The notes under the pieces were generated by a model, which was not told the DNA's origin, did no database searches, and was given only the letters and a program-made list of their open reading frames with translations. Positions 1 to 11,006 of a DNA stretch of 64,000 nt are shown here, in pieces (within the stretch, counting starts at the first letter, position 1; each line of letters begins with the position of its first letter). Made by a program: the position numbers and the translations under genes. The stretch comes from Neelides folsomi (Eukaryota > Arthropoda > Collembola > Neelipleona > Neelidae): positions 310,001 through 374,000 of the forward strand of contig JAQGBZ010000014.1 of the NCBI GenBank assembly GCA_034687125.1, in the 5' to 3' direction.

Positions 1-40
1 CCGGCCGTATTTGCACTTGGGAGGATCCCTGGCTGAACAC

Positions 41-785
41 CTGATATGGTTTGTGAAGAAAGGGAGAGTGAGTAAGTGGAGCCCCATTCCCCATAGTACG
101 TCCGGTTACAGGCTACACAAATTGAAAAGAATCCCCTCTGAGGAAAAGGATCGATTTGTCTCAAGCGACTCTGAAGCGAATCTTTCTTGTTTCATTTTCT
201 CTTACGAGTGCAGAATCTCGGCTCGTCGGAAGTGTCACCACCACCGCAATCGTCGATTCCATTACAAAATTTGTCACTCGGAATGCACTTCTTGGCTCGA
301 ACACAACTGAACTCGGAGATCCGGCAAACGCTCCGCCCGCCGCGGTTCCCGCTCTCTGCAATCATTCCCAAATGAGGTGCTCATTAGCCGCCCGGGTAAT
401 TGGAAATCAGGAGAGCGGGCGGGATGGGGAGAAATTAAGTATGGTAATTTGGAGGAATTAATTCTGGGAAGAAACGGAGCTTTCACTTACGCTTCACAGA
501 TGAAGGGCTCGCGGTGGAATTTATGAGCTCGTTGGCTCCCAAGCTTTGGCTCGCATTCAACTCGGGTTCGGAGATTGTGTGATTTGCGAAGATCGTGTCG
601 GCTCTTTGTACTTCATTGGAGTCAAGGCAGTTTGTAGCGAGGATCCGCGAGGAGTTTAAGAACCGATCTGAACAATTGATTGGGATCGCGACCCTTACCG
701 AATTCCCATCTTGAGCAATCGTGTAGGACAAGATTTGAGTCAACAAAAGGACCATTGACAACTTTGGGTTTCTTAATTGAGCCAT
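41..785 (-). CDS. Secreted LDLa-containing protein, 5' part, runs off the left edge
   Basis: Three exons chain in phase: 785-491, 355-206 and 112-41 (donors GC|GTAAGT, C|GTAAGA and G|GTGTTC). Residues 1 to about 25 form a signal peptide (MAQLRNPKLSMVLLLTQILS...). The next 60 residues carry five N-glycosylation sequons (NCS, NSS, NHT, NAS, NST). Exon 2 encodes a typical LDL-receptor class A repeat at about residues 107-145, with the C-x5-FSC, KKCIPSDKFC and NGIDDC...SDE...C pattern, so a calcium-binding extracellular module is expected. Exon 3 begins CNRTYYG after a proline, which resembles the start of a CUB-like domain (inference). The rest of the gene lies outside the window. I cannot name the protein; a CUB plus LDLa receptor or secreted protein is the best guess. 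The start is the first ATG before the signal peptide. Confidence 0.72.
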
Positions 786-3700
786 AACGGAGCGAGTGGG
801 GAGGGCGGAGAGATGCGGCGATTAATCTTCACTCTCCTAATCTTTGCAGATTCCTTCCCTTTTCCCTCCATCATTCCCCGTCATTTCCCCCATCATTCCT
901 CTCCCAGACCTCTTCAGCCTTCCTTCCCTTCCTGTTGAAATATTTGTAAATGAGCACGGAAGATCTCATCGTAATTTATTGCTCGAGACTCACGTCTTGA
1001 TGCATTAGTACATTTTTAGTTGTAGATAGGCTGTGTGAGACTCACGGACTCCAATTTGCATACGTGCATTGTTTATCAAGGGTGTACCAGGGGAAAAAGG
1101 AATAAAAATTTCATTTTAGGAAACCCCTGGAATTGATTGCAATAAGGGTTGGACCTTGGTGAAAATGCCCGGTTTTATTCCTTTCACTCTGAGTGGAGGA
1201 CTTTCCTCTACATCCAATATTCATGGAAAGTGTTATAAGGTACGCATGAAACCCGCCCTGATTTATCTATGCCAGATGGAATTGCAAACTGAATTTTTAA
1301 ACTGGCGTGAGATTCGTAGAAGGACAAAGATGAGGACAACAAAAGGGAACATGACAAGGAACAATTCGCCCGGCTTAAAATTTAATGGTCCATTCTCTCG
1401 GATTTGCTTTCTTTCTCACAGCTTGAATTTGATTAAAAACCTTTCTGCCTCTTTTTCGCGTCCCACAAATTCACAAATATTTTTCTCCAATTTTAAAAGC
1501 ATTCGTGAATAACTCTAACCCGGCTCATAAAACCATTACGTGGATATCTTGAAAATACCACGTATTTGTACCATATCATAGAAATGTATATATGAATATC
1601 ATTTCTAAGGGATAAAGATTGAAGCCAGTAATCCCACTCGATACTTTCCTTGAGGGAACAAACTCTATTGGATTTAGAATTAATCAGAGAACACGTTTTT
1701 GCAGAATAAGTTAAATTCTGAATGTATACAAGTCGAAGGGTACATATTTTACGAAATATCTGAACAAATCTCAAGAAAAAATTGATTGAATGAATAATAC
1801 ATGAATGTAAGTTATATTAAGTGATTTAGCTGATTGACCATCACACATGCATGTCTTGTACAAGTCAAAGATCAATGTAATCAATCAATGACATCAGAAT
1901 AAAATATTGACATTTTTGCTCTATTACATGGATAAACCAATGACTAACATAGGTAATTTATATTTAATGACTTTAATAACACAAAATTGTACCATTGCTT
2001 TCCTCTATCACTTTCATTTAGTAAACATTGAATTAATATTTAACAAAAAACAAGTAAATTAAATCATTTGCTCCTATCATAGTGTCAGAATGACTTTCAT
2101 CGCAATATTGGGTTAGTTTGTTAATTAGTAAAGTTTTGATTGACATAAACTTTGGTCTTGAGTTTGCATAATAATGTCAACATTAAAATATTAGCATAAG
2201 TTACGTACTTTGAAACGACTTTTATAAACTTGTAAACTCCAACCATTCCATTATACATTCCTAAATAAAAGATTACAAATGTATATAAAATTGTTAATAA
2301 AAGTCAGTTTTTAGTTATAAACTTGTACTTGTAATATTACATAATAAATAAAATATTTCCTAACAAATAGCATAATGAAATCCAAATATTAATTATATGC
2401 ATAGACAATACATAAATATAATTATTATTCTTATAAATAGAACTTTCGACTTGGCCTGGTGAGGAAAATTAGATGGATATTTTATACCGAATAAAAAAAT
2501 CCAAATGGGAGGAATATATTTTTTCATTTAATTTTTTATATAAATACTTACAGAGAATAAAATATAGCTGGATCTAGAGTGAAAATTGTCTCGTGATTAA
2601 AGTTAAGAGTGAGTTATGAATTCCCTTCTATTTCTAGAGAAAGTTTCTTCTACAGTACCGTACAGTTCTACATACAAACAGTCCTATCTCCTATGGTATA
2701 TATGTAGGTACTAAATAGTTGTATAGGGTGTGTTTAGTATGCTTGCGAGCCCTTTTAGTTAGTTGGAGCGAAAGGGTCGTGAATACAAGTTAATATGAGG
2801 AGGAAATTCGTGATTTGCGCTCCTTCATTCTCATTCACTGATGAAATTCCAGGGAGCAAAAACCTACTTTCGCACACCATGCATGAACTTATCGAATCCC
2901 GATCAAAGCTCTCTCTTAATTCCTCCCTTAATTAAATTCAAAGTCGATCAAATAGAATTCCCCAACCGCATGCATATGACGACGGTATAAAAGGAGAACT
3001 TACCGATTGAAGAAACAAATTCTTTTCACCACATTTTCTCAATTAAGATTTAATGAGTTTATAAGAGGAATAAAGCTCCTTTGGCTCAATCGAGCGGAAA
3101 ATCTCTTCAATCACTTTTACGATTCCTCGAGAGCAAACAACCTTTCAAGGTTTAATTAATGCATTCAAATCGAAGCAAAATTTATTTGATCCAGAAAATC
3201 GTTATTCAACTTCAATAAGATTACACTTAAAGAAAAGTACCATACACTTGCAAGTACTCTTATATAAAAAAGTACTTGTATTTGAAGAGGAATGTTTATG
3301 CAAACTTGGCAAGGATCGAGCCGAGACCCTTATTCTTCTGGAGTGAGAATTTGAACAAACTTGGCACTTGGGAAAAGTTGGGAAGTGTGTAATAATAATG
3401 TGTATAAAAGTTGGTGGGAACCAGGTTGTTTTGAGTAATACAAGAGAGGAGTATTACATATGTTTCTCTAAGTTGTCCCAGTCGTTGTTGTGTTTGAGTC
3501 TCGTGGAGGCCAGACGGGTCCGCGGGACGAGGAGGAGTTCGTCCGAGGCCGGGAAAAGAACTACACATCTGAGGGAAAGAACGAGAGGATTTTAGGTTGA
3601 GTAAACTTTTTAGGTTCCCAGTCGGGCCAAGTCGGGGGAGCTCGGGGAGTCGGTGAGATTTTCACCGTCATTGCCTAGTGGGCCCAGTAGAGTGAATGGC

Positions 3701-5336
3701 TTAAGACTGGAGTGTGTAGTTCCACTACGGGAGAATGGAGATCTCTGAATATCAGGTTAGCTCTGATATTATTGGGCTCCGCTCGAATCCTCGACTACGA
3801 CGGCGGGAGACTCGGGGAATCTTCTCATAAGCTTCTCTCCGATGGATGAGCCAAAAAAGAGGCTGGAAAGACCTCAATTCTCGCTGTCTGCCGCTCCTCC
3901 ACTTTCTCTTTCAGATCGATAAACTCTCGCTGCTTACAACGACCCTCTCCGACTACACGTGTTGAAACCTATTAGTCTCCAATAAAAAATATGAACGATT
4001 TCATATGAGACCCCTCACTTTCCTTATCAATCTTGAGTGTCTCAAGACATGTCTTCTCAGTGAAATGGAATCCTTGAGGGCGTATCCAATTCTTCTCCTT
4101 ATTTGCACTTCCACTCAACCAATGAAGATGTGATCAAAAGGAGCTCGGTCATATATCCCTGGGCTTCGCCAGTCCCATATATTATATAATAAAGGGGATA
4201 AAATGGAAAATGAGATTGGACTAAATTGCCGCATAAAATTGGTAAGTATTTGGCGGCCCAGGGAGAAACTCGACTTTCCAGCTTTACTTCCTCAATACTT
4301 CACAAAATTTCACTTCGGGCACTTTGACAATTCAATTTGTGGATCTGCATATTCATATAAAATATTAGATCACCATATTTTATAAATAATACAGTTAATA
4401 TATCATGCCCCAGAGGATAAAGTTATGCTGGTTAGTTTCGTATTTAATACCTAAAACACTATTATTTACTCAAGCCCTATAACAAGCTTTGTATTAATCA
4501 ATGTTTAATTTAAATCCGATAAAAGTTTCTTTTCATCTTTCATAAAATGCCAATTTGAATAACTACAAAGTTATAATAAATCTAATATTTCATTTAAAAT
4601 ATTCAAACTATACTCTAATAGTAGGATAATATTGTAATATGTAGTAGAACTTTAATAAAATAAATGTACTTTTTTAAAGTGAACGAGTAAACAATGGAGC
4701 GCATAAACAATGGAGATGACAAGTTATAAACCCTGTCGCATCAATATTGTCTTTGAGTATGTAAACAGAGATAAACATCAATGGATTTATTACAAAATGA
4801 TATCCGTTTGTGTGTTTTGTATAAATTACTACATACATGGAGAAACTGAACGAGGAACGACAAATTAAAGTTGAATGGGCAATATGAGAAATAGACAATA
4901 TAAAACAGACGTTGAGTTCTCTAGTGCTCTCTAGCGAACATTTTGTTCAACTAACGGACGCCGCATCATTTCATCCATTTTTCTCTCAAACTTAGGATTA
5001 TCTTTTGCTGACTCAACTTTAACTCTTCCAATTTCAATATTAAACCCATTAATAAACACTCTACATCGATTAATTTTTAATTGGGGGAATGAGTGATAAC
5101 CGTAAGTGTCGATTTTGCCATTAATTTCACATTAATAAGATATTTTTTGACATTTCCCAACAAGGAAGTCAAAAGATATGGATTTTGCTCATTCTTGAAT
5201 ATCAATTTGCCGATTTTAATTTTGTAATTTGTATTCACTGCTCTTAAATGCTTTCATATGTTTGTTGAATTTCTAAATATTATCTTCATTCAAATGATGA
5301 AGGTTAAGTCTAATGATGCGTTTTATAATAATTTAG
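786..5336. other. Intergenic stretch with a GC-richer patch at about 3440-3960
   Basis: Mostly AT-rich DNA without recognisable coding exons. The small ORFs here look random. The patch at about 3440-3960 is visibly richer in G, C and CpG than its surroundings and lies upstream of the FET gene on the same side, so it may hold that gene's promoter or first exon (inference). Two short ATG-to-donor segments occur, at 3735-3755 (donor CAG|GTTAGC) and 4203-4241 (donor TTG|GTAAGT). Both end in phase 0, whereas the good acceptor at 5336 needs a phase-1 partner, so neither joins cleanly. Confidence 0.45.
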
Positions 5337-8300
5337 AATATTCGAGCTACGGAGCCCCGCCGGGTGGATATGGCGGATATGGCGGAGGGTCCATGGGAGG
5401 TCAAGGAGGTTACCAAGGGGGAAGCGTTCCAGCTGGCGGAGCATCTGCCTACGATGCGAGTTCTTATGGAGCTGGAAATGGAGCGACCGGAGGTTCAGCT
5501 GGTTCCTGGGCTTCTTATGGAAGTTCGGCCTACGGTGACAGCTCTGGCTCGGCCATGGGAGGCGGAAGGGCTGACTCCTACAATGCTGGATCCGTAACAA
5601 GTAACACATCTGGTTATGGAGCTTACCCCTCACAAGGTAGGATCTCCAATTTGATTTCTTTTTGATTTCATTTCCACCATTATATTTTTATCCATTTATT
5701 TTTTCATTTATCGATTTTCGGGATATTAAATATAATGATTCTAGGCGGTGGATATGGAAGCACTGGAGGAGGAAGTTATGGACAGCAGGCCCCCGCCCAC
5801 GCCGCTCCTGGTGGACAGAGTGGATATTCTGACTATGGAGGAAGTGGTGGCGGTGGCAGTTCTTATGGATCCGGTCAAACAAGTGGAGGAGGCGGATATG
5901 GTGGTTCGTCGATGGGATATGGCGGCGGTGGCGGTGGAGGTTATGGAAGCAGCGGCGGAAGTAGTGGCGGATATGGTGGAAGCAGCGGAGGTGGCTACGG
6001 AAATGGATCAGGAGGAGGTGGAGGATACGGTAAAAATATAAAACTTAATTTTTATACAACATAGGATAAAACTTTTATACCATTTTGGATTGTTAGTTCA
6101 TATACATTCTTTACTTAAATAGATGGAATTAATTAAATATTATGAACATGAATAATAAATACCATTTTTCTATTGCGCAGGAGGAAGTTCAGGAGGTTAT
6201 GGTGGAGGCGGCGGTCGTGGTGGAGGTGGTGGCTACGGGTAAGGAATATTTTACAATTTTATTCAATTAGCTATATTTTTATTCCAATTCGAAGAGAGCA
6301 TCTTGATATTCGTAATTTGGGAACCGAATGCACGATTGAGAGTGTTTTTATACATTCTAGAAGTAACTAAATTAATTGGGCATAATTTGGTTGTGTCAAT
6401 CAATGGGTAGATTTTATGTGTATACTATTTAATGTGAAATACAACTTCATAACTATAATTATAGAGGGGATCTTAATAAATTTTCAAATTAATAGAATCA
6501 TAAACATTATATAAACTATCTTGTATTCAATGTTAAACTATTTGTCACAAAATTGGAAAAAATTGATCTAATTCGAAAATTATTTAATTTTGAAAAAGTA
6601 TGATACAAGTTATTCACGGTAAATAGCGTTAATTTTTGTTAAACCTTTACTGTGTATATCAATCAATAAATAAGGTATTCATAATTTTTAATTCGTGTCT
6701 AATTATCTTATGTAACTAATGAATCGAAGAATCAAATACTAAGAAATGGAATGTTTAGTCCTTTGTATGGGATCATGGGATGTACCAAATTGGTGCGGTG
6801 AATATGTTTATGTTTAATTAAAACAAAAATGCGAAAGTTGTTAAAATTATTGATTAAGAATAATGGTATCAAAGCAAGTCTCAAAAATCATAAGTAAATT
6901 AAGACTTCGCAAGTTGGCTGTTCTCAATCATGGTTGGTAAACGGTAAATTTGTTTTAATGGTTATTATTATTTAATTTATTACTTTCACAAAGTATTATT
7001 TATTTTAATCCTTCTTTAATTTTGTAACCTTTACATAATTATTGTGTAGATTAAAACCATTAGCCTTTTTATTAATTGTAATTCAATACTTATTCCCCTA
7101 TGATTATGATCTATTATGATGAACAAGGTTTGACATGAAATGTACTTTGAATGGGCCTAGTTTTAACAGGTTTGATTGGTTGGATAATTTGGAAATTTGG
7201 ACGATCAACGAAATGGTGAAACTTCAAAAGTCAAAAGCGTGGTTCCTTATCTTACCAATTAAATTTACAAAATCATAACGATCAGAAATTTTCGGAGTTT
7301 AGACCAATAAATTCAATTTAACATGTTTTTATATTTTCGAATGATATAGGTAAATCGGGAAGAAGGGATTCAATATTGGACATTTGGTTTGGAAGCTCTG
7401 AAAATTTCTGGGAATTTAACATTGAGTTTAATATAATTTTTAATCATTGGTGACAAATTGGTTCGGTTAATTGAGATATTTGAGATGCTCTCGGGGGATT
7501 TTCAGAGAGGTTGACTTACTTACTAGACGAGTGTGCCACAAAAGTATGAAAAAAAGAGAGAAAGAGAGAAAAGAGGGGGCGTGTAATAAATTCCTCGACC
7601 TACTGCGACTGGATTGTGTTATAGAAAACTCACTGAAGTGACCTTTCTCTCTTTTAGCTCCGCTCCAAAAGGGTCGTACCCTAACAAAGGTAACAAATGT
7701 CCTCACCTTCTCTCTACACGAAACACTTCCTCCTTATTATCTCCTTTCAATAAATCCAACCCGTTCCTAGGTTCTTCCCTTCATCGCCAAATTCTCTTCT
7801 CATTTTTAATATCTTTACGTCATATTACTATTACTTATTTTAGCCATTGATTATAAAACTGCAAATTATTAATTTAATACTTAAGCTTTTAGAATAACAA
7901 CAGCGAACCCACGAGTAATAAATTAGAGTCATAGGTTAAAATCAGACAATCAAATTGATAATTGGGGTGTTACATTTTTATTGGGGGATGTTAAATTATG
8001 CATGTTTGAATTGAATCGAAAGCGAAGTGCATTTATAATTTCATATTAAAGCTAACTGCCTAAGTTAAAGTGAAAAATCAAGTTATGAAAGTAAATTTTA
8101 AAATGGAGTTAGGACGGTTTTTGAATTTTTAGAAAAAATGTCGTATGCGCTTCAATTGAATTCCTACGAAGTTAAAAAAAGAGTCAATTGGTTTAGACTT
8201 TAATTTAAAGTGTATGGGATGGGAATGATGCTAAAAAGGTCAAAATTGATAATTAACTGCACCGCGAGTTGAATTTGAAAGCTTATTTTTAAAACAAGGG

Positions 8301-10274
8301 TTAAACAATTTATCAGTCAAAAAACTCCAAATACATCGATATTAAGGGTTAGGGAAGTCTTGGTTGGAAATAACACAAGAGTTTTAAAATTGAAAATTCA
8401 TTGGAATTTTGAGTTTATTAGAGTATTAAAAGGAACAGGTACTTACTTAATTGGTTGAAACATTTAAAAGTAAAGTATGGAGATGACTGAGGAATAAAGG
8501 GTTTAAAATTAAAACTGAGATTCTTCAAAGAGAAGTTGGTTTTAGAATAAGCATAAGCTTGAGCTAACAATAAGAATAGTAATTATTGTAAATAAATTAC
8601 TCTTTTTTATTATCAAAACGTTTAAATTTAATATGACATTTTTGAAGGATTTGGAGGAGGCGCTAGTGGAGGTTCTGCCGGTGGCGGATATGAAGATCGT
8701 GGTGATTGTATCTTTGTCTCTGGACTTCCATCTGCTGCAACTGAATCGGAGATTGCTGAATATTTTGGAGCAATTGGAATTGTCAAGGTGGTGTTTTATT
8801 CTTCTTTACCTTTTATTCATGCATTATACATTTTTATAAAATGCTAATTCTTAATGTATAATTTTGAATGGATTCGTTTATCGTGTTTTTGTTTTATTTG
8901 TAGATTGACCGAAAGACGGGAAAACATAAGGTGTGGATCTACAAGGACAAAATTACTGGAAAGTCTAAAGGAGAATGCACCATTACTTATGATGACCCCG
9001 ATGCAGCAAAGTCGGCCATAAGTTGGTTTGATCGTAAGTTTGAAGTTATTGATCGACTGATCAACAAATTTTAAAAGTGGAATTCAATCGAAGCGCAAAA
9101 GACATTTCTATAAAAATTCATAAATAGTAAATTATTTTTATAGTTAGTATAATAATTGCATAAGTAATCTTTTCTCATTTCCCACTCCTTTCCAAATTCA
9201 TTGAATGGTTAATCAACATCAATGGTTAAGCCAAACATTGATTTTTTTTTATAGAAAAAGACTTCCAAGGACACCCAATCAAGGTGTCGATGGCTACTCG
9301 AGGAGCACCTGCTGGCGGTGGCGGCGGCGGCGGCGGCGGCGGCGGAGGAGGAGGAGGATATGGAGGTGGAATGGGAGGAGGCGGTGGGGGTTATGGAGGA
9401 GGCAGCATGGATCGTGACGACTCAATTGAACGCCTTGATCGAGGTGGAAGTGGAGGACGTGGTGGATCTCGTGGAGGAAGCCGTGGAGGTGGTGGAAGCA
9501 CTGGAGGAAGCAGCGGTGGTGGAAGAGACAATTTCCAACGTGAAGGTGATTGGACTTGCCCCGATGCTGGTTGTGACAATACCAACTTTGCCTGGAGAAC
9601 CGAGTGCAATAGATGTGGTGTTCCACGTCCAGGTAAAATAAATTAATAATTTATTTATAATATACATACTTAAATATTTTTATTTTATGAACGCTTTTAA
9701 ATGAAAATGATTTTATTTTTTAGAAGGTTTCGGAGGCGGCGGCGGCGGTGGTGGAATGGGAGGAGGTCGAGGAGGAGGACGTGGAGGTGGGTTTAGAGGA
9801 GGTATCGAATTAATATACAAAGTTTATTTTTTAAGTTAATGATATCGTTAATGTCATTGATATAAAAAACTGATACTTTGATATTATTTTTATAACTACC
9901 TGTGTTGAATACTAATAATAAATTATGATTTATTAGCTAAATAAATTCAAACTAATAAGATTTTATATTTTAGGAGACCGAGGAGGTCGAGGTGGTGGAT
10001 TCAGAGGAAGCCGTGGAAGTGACCGTGGCGATAGAGGTGGCGGCCGTGGGCGTGGAGGAGACCGAGGAGGTGGCGGTTTCCGAGGGCGCGGAGATCGTGG
10101 AGGTGGCCGTGGCGGTGGTGGTCCCATGCGTGGAGGAGGCGGAGGAGATATGTAAGTTAATCAACTGTATTACTTAAATTAAATTATCTGATAAATTATT
10201 ATTAATCCTAAATTTTCTTTGCTTAATCCAATTTATTTATTTATAGGAAACGGGACAGGCCCAGGCCATATTAA
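5337..10274 (+). CDS. caz: FET-family RNA-binding protein (FUS/TAF15/EWS, cabeza type), first exon not located
   Basis: This is a nuclear RNA-binding protein acting in transcription and splicing. Main-path exons: 5337-5636, 5745-6029, 8648-8787, 8904-9033, 9255-9632, 9724-9801, 9974-10151 and 10247-10274, all phase-consistent. Domain order follows the FET family. First comes a Gly/Ser/Tyr-rich low-complexity region with SYG and GGYG repeats. One RRM follows, with CIFVSGLP as RNP2 and KGECTITY as RNP1 (FUS has KGEATVSF). Then come RGG repeats, a RanBP2-type zinc finger (GDWTCPDAGC, then C-x10-C-x2-C, with FAWR), a second RGG block, and a C-terminal KRDRPRPY matching the proline-tyrosine nuclear signal. 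Exon 5337 needs one upstream base. The ATG at 5258 gives a non-FET leader and is not favoured. AATAAA signals lie at 10585 and 10638. The assembled part is about 505 residues. Confidence 0.93.
6181..6238 (+). other. Probable poison cassette exon inside the FET gene
   Basis: A 58-nt exon with a good acceptor (TATTGCGCAG) and a strong donor (GG|GTAAGG) encodes more Gly/Tyr/Arg repeat in the frame of the preceding exon. It ends in phase 2, but the next exon at 8648 needs phase 1. Skipping it (6029 to 8648) keeps the frame. Including it makes the next exon read GGG ATT TGG AGG AGG CGC TAG, with a stop at 8664-8666. Reading through the donor also stops at once (TAA at 6240-6242). Inclusion would therefore truncate the protein before its RRM. 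I read it as a regulated poison or alternative terminal exon. That function is inference; the phase conflict is seen directly. Confidence 0.6.
9314..9358 (+). repeat. Glycine codon tract, (GGC)8 core, in the FET gene
   Basis: Fifteen consecutive glycine codons, eight of them uninterrupted GGC (9320-9343), sit between the RRM and the zinc finger. Pure GGC runs are prone to length change, so this stretch may vary between individuals. Confidence 0.9.
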
Positions 10275-11006
10275 ATTTCAATATAATCTCTATCAATGTA
10301 TTTGTTTACCTTTATTTTATTTAATAACTAATTGTTTGAAGCAATTCCAAGAATATATTGTCAGCCCATTCTTATAGAAGAAATTCTCATGTTATACCTA
10401 TAGAATATGAAACTAAATTCTTTTTTCCGATTAAGGATGAATGTTGAAGAATCGTGTTGTTTTGTAAATTTAATGTTCAACGTTAAATTTAAATTAGTAT
10501 TACAGATACTTTTTATTAGTTAAGAGGACCATTACCTACTGATTTTTCTAATAATTTTTTGTCGAAGAACATAATTTATATTAAAATAAATCAATTAATG
10601 TAAATAATGCTATTATTTGGTTCCTATTATTTCATGGAATAAATAATTACGTCTTTTCAATTCATGTTTTATTTCATTTAGCAATTGAATTCGTCTTTTT
10701 TACTACAATTTATAACAAAAGATCAAAACTCATAAATAATATACATTTAACAAAGTCAATTATAATTTAAGCTGAGGAGAACAACATTTTTCATTTCATG
10801 GTGTGAATATCATTTAAATACATAAAACTAACATTATAAATGGAAATAAAAGAAGCAACTACGGGTAGACCTTTATCTATTAACTGTATGGTACATGGTA
10901 GTATACTTATATTTTGTGCTTATTTGTACGCAAAATAGTATTTTTCAACTCTTATTCAATGAGACTCGTATGTTAAGTGTGTCTGTCTGTGCATGAGTAG
11001 ATTAAT
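10275..11006. other. Shared 3' space between convergent genes
   Basis: This AT-rich stretch separates the stop codon of the FET gene (plus) from the stop of the moody-like GPCR (minus). It holds the FET 3' UTR with candidate AATAAA signals at 10585 and 10638 and presumably the GPCR 3' UTR. I see no coding exon. Confidence 0.7.

Noticed and set aside
5258-5336. ATG at 5258 as the start of the FET protein
   Set aside because: The leader it encodes (MFVEFLNIIFIQMM...) is unlike any FET N-terminus, and a good acceptor (ATTTAG) sits at 5336 just before the SYG-rich sequence.
9294-9667. Antisense and out-of-frame ORFs over the FET zinc-finger exon
   Set aside because: They are shadows of GGN-rich codons; the sense frame carries the RRM end, RGG repeats and zinc finger.
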